DNA from: Patescibacteria group bacterium
Lineage (GTDB): Bacteria > Patescibacteriota > Gracilibacteria > UM-FILTER-43-11
Assembly (NCBI GenBank): GCA_029260985.1
Contig: JAJDCE010000093.1
Location: 1-21,116 of the forward strand
Reading direction: 5' to 3'
DNA: 21,116 bases
Notes under the pieces: model-generated
What the model was told of the DNA's origin: nothing
Databases searched by the model: none
Seen by the model: the letters and a program-made list of their open reading frames with translations, nothing else
Shown: positions 7,079 through 15,364 of the stretch, one piece after another
How the letters are laid out: each line of letters opens with the position of its first letter
How positions within the stretch are numbered: position 1 is the first letter of the stretch
Made by a program: the position numbers and the translations under genes

Positions 7079-8371
7079 TTATTCATCCTCATCTTCTTCC
7101 GTCGTCCCCACCTTCGTAATCACAACGGTTTCAATTTTCTTTTTCGACATTTCCTTAACTTGAAAGATTAGATTTTCAAAAACAATCTTTTCACCCAGCT
7201 TTGGAAAGCGGTGAAGTTCTTCAAGAATCAAAAGGCTCACAGTAGCATGGTCAGGGTAATCAAGTTCTACTTCTAAGGCTTCATTTACTTCATCAATATC
7301 CGCTTCGCCTTTAGCTTCCCACTCATTATTCCCAATTTTCTTCACCATTTTTTCCTCTCGATCATGCTCATCAACAATATCTCCCACAATCTCCTCTAAT
7401 ATATCTTCCATGGTCACCAAACCAACGGTTTCTCCTCGGTCATCAACCACAATAGCAATATGAGTACGACGGCGTTGGAATTCATGAAAGAGCTTACTAA
7501 TCGACTTGGTTTTAGGAACCAGGATAGGATGCTTGAGTTTGAAATCAGGTAAGTGTTTACCACTATTAGGGTCATGTAAAAATCGGAGAATATCATGAAC
7601 CGTCACAATACCGATCACATTATGGATCGATTCATTATAAACCGGGATTCGGGAATGGGAATGGCTGAGGAAAAAGTGAACTGCATCGTCGATACTAGAG
7701 GTAGATTTAAGCATTTCCATATCCTTTTTAACCGTCATTACTTCTTCCACTGTAGTGTCGCTGAAATCAAGCACATTCTCAATAAGTTCCTGTTCCTGCT
7801 CCTCAATCACTCCTTCTTTTGCGCCAATATCCACTAAAGCTAAAAGTTCATCTTCACTCACACTGTGGAGGGGGCCGCGTAGTTTTAATCCACTGATTAG
7901 GCCTTGAGTGAACTTTTCAAAAACCCAGATCACCGGATAGAGCACTTTGGTCAGCCAGAGGAGCGGGTGAGCGATCATCCTGGCAAACCGAAGGGCGTAT
8001 TTTTGGGCGAACGTTTTAGGCATAATTTCACCAAATACCAGAATGAGAAAAGTCAGAATACCAGTTACAATTCCGATCGCTGTATTTCCAAAAGCTTCAA
8101 CCGCCCAAACAGTGGCAATTACGGTGGTTAGAATGTTAACCAGATTATTACCAATAAGAATAGTAATCAAAAGCCGCTGAGGTTTTGACTTGAGTTTGGA
8201 GATCGCACGACTGGCGAATTTTTTGTCTTTGCTGATCGCTTTTACCTTAGCAGGAGTGAGGGTGGTGAGGGCGATTTCAGCTCCGGAGAACGCTCCTGAT
8301 AGGAAGATAAGTAGGACAAGGAGCAAGAGTTGAGTGTACACAGTTTGTTTGTTAGATTCAGTATAAGTCAT
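7079..8371 (-). CDS. CNNM/CorC-family membrane protein (DUF21, CBS pair, CorC_HlyC domain)
   Basis: A full-length 430-residue member of the hemolysin C/CorC/CNNM family, proposed to transport or regulate transport of Mg2+ and related cations. Domains in order: DUF21 (about 10-185) with hydrophobic segments near 11-30, 68-90, 97-118 and 133-150 and the signature LVFGEIMPKTFA; a CBS pair (about 205-325) with SRIPVYNESIHNVIGIVTV and HIAIVVDDRGETVGLVTMED; a CorC_HlyC C-terminal domain (about 340-420); and an acidic tail EEDEDE. The CBS pair normally binds ATP-Mg in this family. ATG start at 8371, no SD. It ends with TAA 104 nt before the start of the DedA-UppP frame on the same strand and is divergent from argS. 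It could equally be annotated as a hemolysin-family protein; that name does not imply toxicity. Confidence 0.93.
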   Translation of the reverse strand: MTYTESNKQTVYTQLLLLVLLIFLSGAFSGAEIALTTLTPAKVKAISKDKKFASRAISKLKSKPQRLLITILIGNNLVNILTTVIATVWAVEAFGNTAIGIVTGILTFLILVFGEIMPKTFAQKYALRFARMIAHPLLWLTKVLYPVIWVFEKFTQGLISGLKLRGPLHSVSEDELLALVDIGAKEGVIEEQEQELIENVLDFSDTTVEEVMTVKKDMEMLKSTSSIDDAVHFFLSHSHSRIPVYNESIHNVIGIVTVHDILRFLHDPNSGKHLPDFKLKHPILVPKTKSISKLFHEFQRRRTHIAIVVDDRGETVGLVTMEDILEEIVGDIVDEHDREEKMVKKIGNNEWEAKGEADIDEVNEALEVELDYPDHATVSLLILEELHRFPKLGEKIVFENLIFQVKEMSKKKIETVVITKVGTTEEDEDE

Positions 8372-8446
8372 CTTATCAAATTAGAGGGGAATGGCAAGAT
8401 AACTTGAGAGTAAATAATAAATAGAACATCAACTTAGTCCACCTGT

Positions 8447-8464
8447 ACTGAGCGTAGCCGAAGT
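8447..8464. repeat. REP-like imperfect palindrome
   Basis: ACTGAGCGTAGCCGAAGT is an imperfect palindrome in the 140-bp divergent gap between the CorC-like gene and argS. From memory, near-identical words (CTGAGCGTAGTCGAAG and variants) are dispersed intergenic repeats in many bacterial genomes. Only one copy is visible here. Confidence 0.5.
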
Positions 8465-8495
8465 ATAGTCCCTAGTTCTTAGTCTTATTTTTAGG

Positions 8496-8501
8496 TATAA
8501 T
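8496..8501 (+). promoter_or_regulatory. -10 box of argS, predicting a near-leaderless transcript
   Basis: A perfect TATAAT ends 10 nt before the argS ATG at 8512, so transcription would begin within a few bases of the start codon. No good -35 box lies 16-18 bp upstream, and there is no SD, which fits translation from a very short leader. Confidence 0.4.
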
Positions 8502-8511
8502 TCCTTTCGAA

Positions 8512-10239
8512 ATGAAATCAAGCCTAAAAAATCTCCGGGAGCTCATCTTAGAATCGATCAAAGTGGCTGGCTTTGAGTCTGGTCTGAATGAAATCCAATT
8601 AGCCCAAACTAAAACCCTGGAACATGGGCACTTTTCCACCAATATCGCTATGCTTTTGGCAAATAAGTATGGCAAACGTCCTCAGGAAGTGGCTGAATCA
8701 ATCAAAGCCGAACTTGAAAAGGAATCGGTTTTTACTAAAGTGGAGATCGCCGGTCCCGGGTTTATCAACGTGTTGGTTGAACAAAATTTTTATACAACAG
8801 TTTGTCAGGCAATCGTAAACAGTCTTGATGACTATCTAGAGGAAGAACTGGATTTAGAGTCAAACAAAAAAACAGTAGTCATTGAGTATTCCAGTCCCAA
8901 TATCGCCAAGCCTCTTGGAGCCCATCATCTTCTCTCAACAATAATCGGTGACTCGCTCGCACAATTATTCAGGAGATATAGCTATAAGGTGATAGCAGAA
9001 AATTACCCAGGGGACATGGGTACACAATTCGGCAAATTGATCTATGCCATACGCACATGGGGGGATGAATCAACCATTGAAAAGGAGCCAATAGACGAAC
9101 TTTTAAAGCTCTACGTCCGCTTCCACAATGAAGCAGAAAAAGATCCTTCCCTAGAGGATTTTGGCCGTACGGAATATAAAAAATTTGAAGAAGGGGATGC
9201 GGAAAATCGTAAAATGTGGGAGAAGATTGTGGATTGGACCTTCGCGGATATACAGCCGTTGTACGACAGACTTGGGATAAGATTTGATGCGGTGCATGGC
9301 GAAAGTTTCTTTGAAGATAAAATGGAAGCAGTGCTAAAAGAAGGCAGGTCAAAAGGGGTATTCGTAGATGGTGAAAAGGGATCGTGGATCGTGATGCCCG
9401 ATGACCCAAAAGACCCTCCTGCACTGGTTAAAAAATCAGATGGCACTACGTTGTATCTCACCCGTGATTTGGCTCAAGTAGAATTTTTTGAAAAGGAGTA
9501 TCATCCGGATTTGATGGTTTGGGCAGTGGATGTAGCACAGTCTTTTCACTTTAATCAGCGTTTTCAGGTGGCAAGAAAACTTAAACTTACAGGCGCTGAA
9601 TTAAAACATGTAGAATTTGGGCGCATGCAGTTTAAAGACGGCGCAATGAGCACAAGAAAGGGCAACATCATAAAACTTAAGGAGGTTCTGGATGAAGCGG
9701 TAGAACGTTCCGTAGCATTAATTGAGCAAAAGGGGGCAGGACTCTCGGACGCTGAAAAGCAGGAGTTGGCCCGCATCATGGGAATTGGCGCGGTGAAATA
9801 CAATATCCTCCATCAAAACCGCGTATCCAACATTACTTTCGACTGGGATCAGATGCTCAGCATGGAGGGTAATAGCGCTCCTTATCTGATGTACACCGTT
9901 GCTAGAGCTAAATCAATTCTCAGAAAAGCTGAGATTAAAGTTGATGACACCGAGAAATATGAACTCAGCCTTAATAGCTCGCATGAAACTCAAGTTGCCT
10001 TGGGTGTGATTGGCTTTGCAGAAGCGCTTAAGCGGGCAGTAGAAGAATTTAAGCCCAATCATATTGCTAATTATTTGTATCACCTGGCACAAAGCTTCAA
10101 CGCCTTTTACAATGCTTTGCCGGTTTTGAAGGCAGAATCAAAAGAAAAAGAAACCCGATTATTGCTGATTGCTTCGGTGATTCAGGTTATGGAAACCGCC
10201 TTTGGACTGCTTGGCTTAGAGGTGCCGGAAAAAATGTAA
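8512..10239 (+). CDS. argS: Arginyl-tRNA synthetase
   Basis: The 575-residue class I synthetase charges tRNA-Arg in the cytoplasm. Visible in order: the N-terminal additional domain (about 1-105); the catalytic Rossmann fold starting at IEYSSPNIAKPLGAHHL (125-140), where the usual HxGH signature reads GAHH (136-139); the DLAQVEFF and WAVDVAQSFHF segments (319-346); the MSTRKG loop (379-384), the ArgRS form of KMSKS; and a DALR anticodon-binding domain (about 455-575) with APYLMYTVARAKSILRK. The length is normal for bacterial ArgRS. ATG at 8512 lies 10 nt after a TATAAT box. It ends with TAA 8 bp from the stop of the convergent RND gene. It is one of only two plus-strand genes in the window. 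Confidence 0.97.
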   Translation: MKSSLKNLRELILESIKVAGFESGLNEIQLAQTKTLEHGHFSTNIAMLLANKYGKRPQEVAESIKAELEKESVFTKVEIAGPGFINVLVEQNFYTTVCQAIVNSLDDYLEEELDLESNKKTVVIEYSSPNIAKPLGAHHLLSTIIGDSLAQLFRRYSYKVIAENYPGDMGTQFGKLIYAIRTWGDESTIEKEPIDELLKLYVRFHNEAEKDPSLEDFGRTEYKKFEEGDAENRKMWEKIVDWTFADIQPLYDRLGIRFDAVHGESFFEDKMEAVLKEGRSKGVFVDGEKGSWIVMPDDPKDPPALVKKSDGTTLYLTRDLAQVEFFEKEYHPDLMVWAVDVAQSFHFNQRFQVARKLKLTGAELKHVEFGRMQFKDGAMSTRKGNIIKLKEVLDEAVERSVALIEQKGAGLSDAEKQELARIMGIGAVKYNILHQNRVSNITFDWDQMLSMEGNSAPYLMYTVARAKSILRKAEIKVDDTEKYELSLNSSHETQVALGVIGFAEALKRAVEEFKPNHIANYLYHLAQSFNAFYNALPVLKAESKEKETRLLLIASVIQVMETAFGLLGLEVPEKM

Positions 10240-10247
10240 GAATAAGT

Positions 10248-13200
10248 TTAATCTTCCGCATGCTTGACCACTTCAAGCTCTTTTCCGCTTTCCAAAGCAT
10301 TGTAAAAAATCGGCACCATCACAAGTGTAAGAACGGTAGCAAAGATGATTCCGAAGAAGATCGCCCAGGCCATATCTACCCAAAAGCTTCCAGCCCATAC
10401 CAGTGGCAGTACACCAGTGGCAGTTGTTATGGTGGTTAGGAAGATCGGCTGAAGACGTTCTTTGCCCGACTGAATAATGGCATCTATTTTTTTCATGCCT
10501 GCCCGAATGTTGTTATTAATTCTATCGATCAGAACAATGGCATCATTCACCACCACACCCATAAGCGCTATAACACCGATGAAGGCAGGGAAAGAGAAGT
10601 TACGGCCGATAGCTGCCATGCCGAAGAATACACCAATGAAGGCCAGTGGCAGAGTGAAGATAATGATAAGCGGCTGGCGGAAAGAGTTGAATTGAAGCAC
10701 TAGAATAAAGATGATCAGAATCAAGCCCACATACATAGCGCTGAACAGGCTGTTGAAGGACTCCTGCATTTCCTGGAATTCACCTCCAAAATCAAGGGCG
10801 ATTCCATCAGGGGTTTTTATATGATCCAGACGATCCTGAAGATCGCGCCTGATATCTTCAGCTAAATACCCTGTTTCAGCAAAAGCTTTTACATTCACCA
10901 CTTTTTCAGTGTCTCTGTGGCGAATGGTGGTAATGGTTGGCTCCAGGCTAACTTCCACAAGCTCGCTTAGGGGAACCTGACCCTTTGATGTCGCGATAAG
11001 CAGGCGTTTAATCTGGTCAATATTTTTAGGGTTTAAGTCGCACAAAGTCAGCTGATCACGCTTGGAAAGAAGCTGATTGATTTTATCTTCTTTGCAGGCG
11101 GCATCTCGAAAATCAAGCCGTACCACAATAGGAGTTTCATCACCGCTTTTTATAATTTTAACACTATTGGAGCCATAAACCGCTGTTCGAAGCTCAGTCG
11201 CCAACTGAAGTACGGAAAGTTTATAGAATTCAAGCTGTTCACGCTTTACATTGAAATGAAACTCACCGGTGCCATGCTGAACATCAATATCTTCGTCGCG
11301 GGAACCTTCAACCTGTTTCAGTTCATTCTCAACAACTTTTGCGAAGTTTTCCAGTTCTTCAAAATCATCTCCGGTGATTCTCACTTCCACATCTGCTCCG
11401 GTAGGAGGGCCGGTTTGAAGGTCATTAATGGTGATTTTTGCCCCCTGTATATGCTTAACTTTCTGGCGGAACATATCGCTGATATCAAAGGCTTTTAGAG
11501 TGCGTTGTTTTTTCTTGAGCAGATTAACCGTAATGCTGGCCTTGTTGGCACTGGTACTTCCACCCAGCCCTGCCGATCCGGGCCCTTCTTTGGTAAGGGC
11601 TAGCGCGCCACCACCTGCGATGGTTACAAAATTATCAAGCTCAGGAAGATCAACAATATATTCTTCAAGTTCTTCAGCAATCGCCAGGGTGTCCTCAAGT
11701 TCAGATCCAAGCGGTCCTTCTATCTCTACTGTAAAATAATCACCATCCCATTTGGGGAACATCTGTACTTTCATAATTCCGACAAAGGGGAGGGAAACAG
11801 CTACCATAGAGGTTAAAATCATTCCGATCACCCAGCTGCGACGTTTGGATTTTGAGTGTAGAATATTGGTAATTCTTTTCCCATACCATTTTCGAAGGGG
11901 TCCCATGAACCTGTCCAGTAAGGCAGGCTTAGATTTTTCATGCTTAAAGTTCCGAAATAAATGAGCCGCCATTCCGGGAAGCAAAAAAGTAGCCACAAAA
12001 AGCGAAGCGAATAGAGTAATCGTTACCGTTCGCGGAATATGAGACATATACTCGCCCATAATTCCGGGCATGAGTGCCATGGGTATAAAGGCTGAAATAG
12101 TGGTAAAGGTGCTGGAAATAAGGGGGGTTTTATAGGTTCTGATAGCAAGAAGAGCTGAGTCGGTAGAATTTAACTTTTTCTCCATCAGATTTTCATGCAC
12201 TCCCTCCATCATGATGATCGATGTATCTACAATCAGACCAAGCGATATAATCAGTGAAAAAAGTACGAGAAAGTTGAACGTTTCACCTGTTAGATAAAGG
12301 GTAATAAACGAAATAAAGAAGATAAAGGGGATGCTTATTGCCGCCAGAATTGCTTCTTTGGCTCCAAGGGCAATAAGCAGCAGAATAAAGATAATGCTGA
12401 TTACCTGAATGCCGCTTTTTCCAAGGGTTTGAATGTCTTCACGGATAAAGACAGAATTATCCCCTGTGGTCAGAATTTCAGTTGATGGAGGTAAAACCTC
12501 ACGCTGGAATCTTTCAACCACTTCTTTGGCATCGTCGGTCATCTCAATAATACTGGCCCCGGTTTTCTTAAAAACCTGAATAGTTACAGAAGGGCGGAAA
12601 GTTCCTGTTTCCTCCTGGTAAATTTTGGTAATAGATTGTTTCTTGCTGAAAACTTCCCGGACTTCCGCGATATCTTTTAAATAAATGTTTCGCCCCTCAC
12701 GGTTGGTGATGGGGAGATTCAATAGATCATCTTCATTTTCTAGCTGTCCTTTAAGAGAGGTCTGATAGTGGAAATCCTTGATCAGAACCGTACCCATCGG
12801 AAAATCCACATGATTCCGCTGTATAGCTTGGGTGACTTCCCCCAACGATAGATTGAATCCTTCCAGAGATTTTATATCAATGAGTACCTGCATCTCCTTG
12901 TTTTCAATTCCGGACACCACCGCTTTAGAAACCCCATGAATTCCCTCTAATTTCTCCTCAAGTTCTTCAGTAAAATATTCAAATTCATTAGGGGTCAAAT
13001 TCCCCAGTAGTGAGAACGTAATAATCGGAGTGTCATTGGTTCTGATTTCACTCACAATCGGATCATTGGCTTCCTCCGGTAAGTCGGTTTTAGCATTTTC
13101 CACCTTATCCCTTAATTGTCTTATCGATTCAGTGAGGTCCGAAGAGGCTTCAAATTCGACCATAATAGAAGAAATACCCTCGCTGGAACTGGAAGTTAAG

Positions 13201-13478
13201 AGTTTTAAATCATCAAGTGTTTTAAGCTGAGTTTCCATCTTGTCGGTAACGAGCTCTTCAACATCCGATGGGGTAGCGCCAGGGAAGGCGACAGTGACCA
13301 GCCCAAGGGGAATCTCGACTTCGGGATCAGATTCAAGAGGCATAGAAGTAAGACTAAGAAACCCTCCGATAGCGATCGCGATCAGGGCTACCAGGGTCAA
13401 TCTCCATTTTCTTACAAAAAATCCCCAGGGTGAATGCTTAACTGAATCAATCTGTTTTTGAATTAGATCCTTTTTCAT
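10248..13478 (-). CDS. RND-family efflux permease (AcrB/HAE1 type)
   Basis: 1076 residues, the normal length for a full RND permease with 12 membrane helices and two large extracytoplasmic loops. The N-terminal helix (about 25-45) is followed by the porter domain typical of the family (SDPEVEIPLGLVTVAFPGA; SDVEELVTDKMETQL), the TM2-TM6 block (about 355-500) with PLISSTFTTISAFIPM, the second loop, and the TM8-TM12 block (about 905-1055) with LTTITTATGVLPL. It would use proton influx to export hydrophobic compounds, lipids or peptides. The TM4 acidic site reads VDTS (Asp418, Thr419) where AcrB has Asp-Asp, and the AcrB Lys940 site reads VVVND (Asn978). It lies 18 nt downstream of its adaptor gene in a two-gene operon. 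ATG start without SD, TAA stop. No outer-membrane TolC partner is in the window. Confidence 0.95.
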   Translation of the reverse strand: MKKDLIQKQIDSVKHSPWGFFVRKWRLTLVALIAIAIGGFLSLTSMPLESDPEVEIPLGLVTVAFPGATPSDVEELVTDKMETQLKTLDDLKLLTSSSSEGISSIMVEFEASSDLTESIRQLRDKVENAKTDLPEEANDPIVSEIRTNDTPIITFSLLGNLTPNEFEYFTEELEEKLEGIHGVSKAVVSGIENKEMQVLIDIKSLEGFNLSLGEVTQAIQRNHVDFPMGTVLIKDFHYQTSLKGQLENEDDLLNLPITNREGRNIYLKDIAEVREVFSKKQSITKIYQEETGTFRPSVTIQVFKKTGASIIEMTDDAKEVVERFQREVLPPSTEILTTGDNSVFIREDIQTLGKSGIQVISIIFILLLIALGAKEAILAAISIPFIFFISFITLYLTGETFNFLVLFSLIISLGLIVDTSIIMMEGVHENLMEKKLNSTDSALLAIRTYKTPLISSTFTTISAFIPMALMPGIMGEYMSHIPRTVTITLFASLFVATFLLPGMAAHLFRNFKHEKSKPALLDRFMGPLRKWYGKRITNILHSKSKRRSWVIGMILTSMVAVSLPFVGIMKVQMFPKWDGDYFTVEIEGPLGSELEDTLAIAEELEEYIVDLPELDNFVTIAGGGALALTKEGPGSAGLGGSTSANKASITVNLLKKKQRTLKAFDISDMFRQKVKHIQGAKITINDLQTGPPTGADVEVRITGDDFEELENFAKVVENELKQVEGSRDEDIDVQHGTGEFHFNVKREQLEFYKLSVLQLATELRTAVYGSNSVKIIKSGDETPIVVRLDFRDAACKEDKINQLLSKRDQLTLCDLNPKNIDQIKRLLIATSKGQVPLSELVEVSLEPTITTIRHRDTEKVVNVKAFAETGYLAEDIRRDLQDRLDHIKTPDGIALDFGGEFQEMQESFNSLFSAMYVGLILIIFILVLQFNSFRQPLIIIFTLPLAFIGVFFGMAAIGRNFSFPAFIGVIALMGVVVNDAIVLIDRINNNIRAGMKKIDAIIQSGKERLQPIFLTTITTATGVLPLVWAGSFWVDMAWAIFFGIIFATVLTLVMVPIFYNALESGKELEVVKHAED

Positions 13479-13496
13479 CGAAAAGAATATTTTATA

Positions 13497-15275
13497 TTAT
13501 TTTGTAGGCACACTTGGCATCGGCTGATTGAGGATCTTTACTTTGACACCTTCCTCTTTAATCAATCGGCCTCCTTCTGAAATAATATTGTCACCAATTT
13601 CAATGCCCGCCAGCACTTCAACAAAATCGCCTACAATTTCACCAAGGGTTACAACAGCTTTAACCGTTTTTCGGTTTTCCAGCTTCCACACAAAAATTTC
13701 ATCGGGCTGAATATGAAGAGCGGGCAGAGGAATAAAAAACCGTCCGTGATTTAAGATATTTTCACCCGTTTTAAAGGTGATACGAATCACTTCACCAGGT
13801 CTAAGATTAGAATCAGAATGACTGATTTCCACTTTATATTTTTTGGTGATCGGATCAGCGCTTGGTGAAATGGAAGTAACGGTTGCTGATTCACCATTTT
13901 TGTTGATTACAATGCGGTCCCCAAGGCTGATGGTTTCTACATCGGATTGTGAGAGATAAGCTGAAAGCGTGAGTAAAGAATCATCCTCTACGGTCACAAG
14001 AAGAGTTCCCGGATTAATCTCTTCACCCGTTTTAATGCTGATGGCTGACACTTTTCCGGCAAAAGGGGATTTGATAATCAGTTTATCTGAGCTGATACGA
14101 GCCTGGTCGTAACTGCCAAAAGCGTTGTCCACCGAACTTTTAGCGGTGATTTGACTCAATTGAGCTGATTGCTTAGCAATTTCCAGTGCATTTTCGGCTG
14201 ATTTAACTGCTTTCCGTGATGTTTCTTCAGCGGCACTGAGCTGTGCAATGGTTGCATTGTAGGCCGCTTGGGCATTTAGAACCGATTGGCTGCTCCCGTT
14301 TGAATCCTGTTTAGCCGTATCAAGAGCGTCTGAGGCAGAGGCAAGGGCACTGGAAGAAGTACGGATCAGTGTAATCTGAGCGGTAATAGCGTTTTTATCC
14401 GCATTGAGACTGGTCTCGGAATAAGCGCTGCCGGTGATGCTGGTATTGAGAACATTCAAAGTTTTTTGAAGCATAGCTTCAGCGTCATCCAAAAGCGATG
14501 CAGCATTCGTGTAAGTGGAAGTATAAAGATTGATAGTTGTAAAAAGGTTGCGGAGGGCTTTTTCAGCATCCGCTTTTCCGCGCTTATCAAGTGCACCTAG
14601 ATTGTTTTCAAAGGTATCATTTGCATATTTAAAACTCTCCGAAACCCCAAGAATTCTATCACTGGCGGTCGCGGCGGTTTGAACCGTGGGGAGGACACTT
14701 TTAATCGCATTATTCTGAGCTGTTTCTGCAGCAGTTACCCCTAAATTAACCGTGAGCTTAGCTGCCGAAAGCGTTTCTTCAGCTTGCGTTTTCAAAGTCG
14801 AATTCTGTTTTAGTGTGTTTTGCAGATTAGACTGAGCGGTTTCAAGGCCGATTTTGGCCGCCTCAATATTATTTTGAGAGGTCAAATTCGTACTTTGAAG
14901 GCTGACCTGAGCATTACGGAGTGTTGTGCCGGCAGTGCTAAAGGCAGAGCTGACCTGAGACGAATTGAGTTTTAATAGCGTATCTCCTTTAGAGACAGAA
15001 TCCCCCTCCTTAACCTGAATAGAATCAATTTTACCCCTTATTTCCGAGGTAATTCGGCTTATCTGATGAGCTTCCACATCACCCGTCACGGTAAATTCTT
15101 GCTGCAAGCCCGATGTCACCTCAGTTGAAATCACTTCGGGAACAAACTCTTTTTCGCTCTTATCCGCACCATTTTCACCATTACAGCCAGAGAGTAAAAG
15201 GGCGGCAGAAGTAAGAAGTAAAACAATCGGCAATAAGGAGCGAAGACCAATTTTTCTAAAAACGTTTTTCAACAC
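13497..15275 (-). CDS. RND/HlyD-type periplasmic adaptor lipoprotein with a very long helical hairpin (592 aa)
   Basis: Membrane fusion protein that links the RND permease to the outside. A signal peptide ends in LLSGC (lipid-anchored Cys31). The first lipoyl half is at about 68-103 (GKIDSIQVKEGDSVSKGDTLLKL). Then comes an Ala/Ser/Thr/Gln-rich helical region of about 290 residues (104-395), and the second lipoyl half starts at SPFAGKVSAISIKTGEEI (about 403). A beta-barrel and membrane-proximal domain (about 430-585) complete the usual order. The helical hairpin is several times longer than that of AcrA-class adaptors, and the total length of 592 compares with about 370-420 in the family. The frame starts at GTG (15275) with TTG as the next codon. 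It ends with TAA 18 nt before the RND gene. A good promoter lies at 15304-15332. Confidence 0.93.
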   Translation of the reverse strand: MLKNVFRKIGLRSLLPIVLLLTSAALLLSGCNGENGADKSEKEFVPEVISTEVTSGLQQEFTVTGDVEAHQISRITSEIRGKIDSIQVKEGDSVSKGDTLLKLNSSQVSSAFSTAGTTLRNAQVSLQSTNLTSQNNIEAAKIGLETAQSNLQNTLKQNSTLKTQAEETLSAAKLTVNLGVTAAETAQNNAIKSVLPTVQTAATASDRILGVSESFKYANDTFENNLGALDKRGKADAEKALRNLFTTINLYTSTYTNAASLLDDAEAMLQKTLNVLNTSITGSAYSETSLNADKNAITAQITLIRTSSSALASASDALDTAKQDSNGSSQSVLNAQAAYNATIAQLSAAEETSRKAVKSAENALEIAKQSAQLSQITAKSSVDNAFGSYDQARISSDKLIIKSPFAGKVSAISIKTGEEINPGTLLVTVEDDSLLTLSAYLSQSDVETISLGDRIVINKNGESATVTSISPSADPITKKYKVEISHSDSNLRPGEVIRITFKTGENILNHGRFFIPLPALHIQPDEIFVWKLENRKTVKAVVTLGEIVGDFVEVLAGIEIGDNIISEGGRLIKEEGVKVKILNQPMPSVPTK

Positions 15276-15303
15276 TTATTTTAGCTTATAAATATATCCT
15301 TAA

Positions 15304-15332
15304 ATTATAGCATAGATCAGAGGAAAAGTCTA
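15304..15332 (-). promoter_or_regulatory. Promoter of the adaptor-RND operon, overlapping an inverted repeat
   Basis: On the minus strand TAGACT (15327-15332), 17 bp, then a perfect TATAAT (15304-15309). The start of transcription would be near 15297, about 20 nt before the GTG at 15275. The spacer and the -35 box are covered by an inverted repeat (15310-15335). Confidence 0.6.
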
Positions 15333-15335
15333 TGC
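15310..15335. promoter_or_regulatory. Operator-like inverted repeat between the -35 and -10 boxes
   Basis: Perfect 7-bp arms GCATAGA (15310-15316) and TCTATGC (15329-15335) surround a 12-bp centre. The left arm abuts the -10 box and the right arm covers the -35 box of the efflux operon, the position expected of a repressor site. No regulator gene is adjacent. It could instead be a weak terminator of the upstream FecR gene, but no T-run follows. Confidence 0.4.
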
Positions 15336-15364
15336 AGTTTCAGAGGCAAAATGAAGAGTCCTGA

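Noticed and set aside
10240..10247. Bidirectional terminator between argS and the RND gene
   Set aside because: The convergent genes are only 8 bp apart and no hairpin with a T-run is visible at either 3' end.
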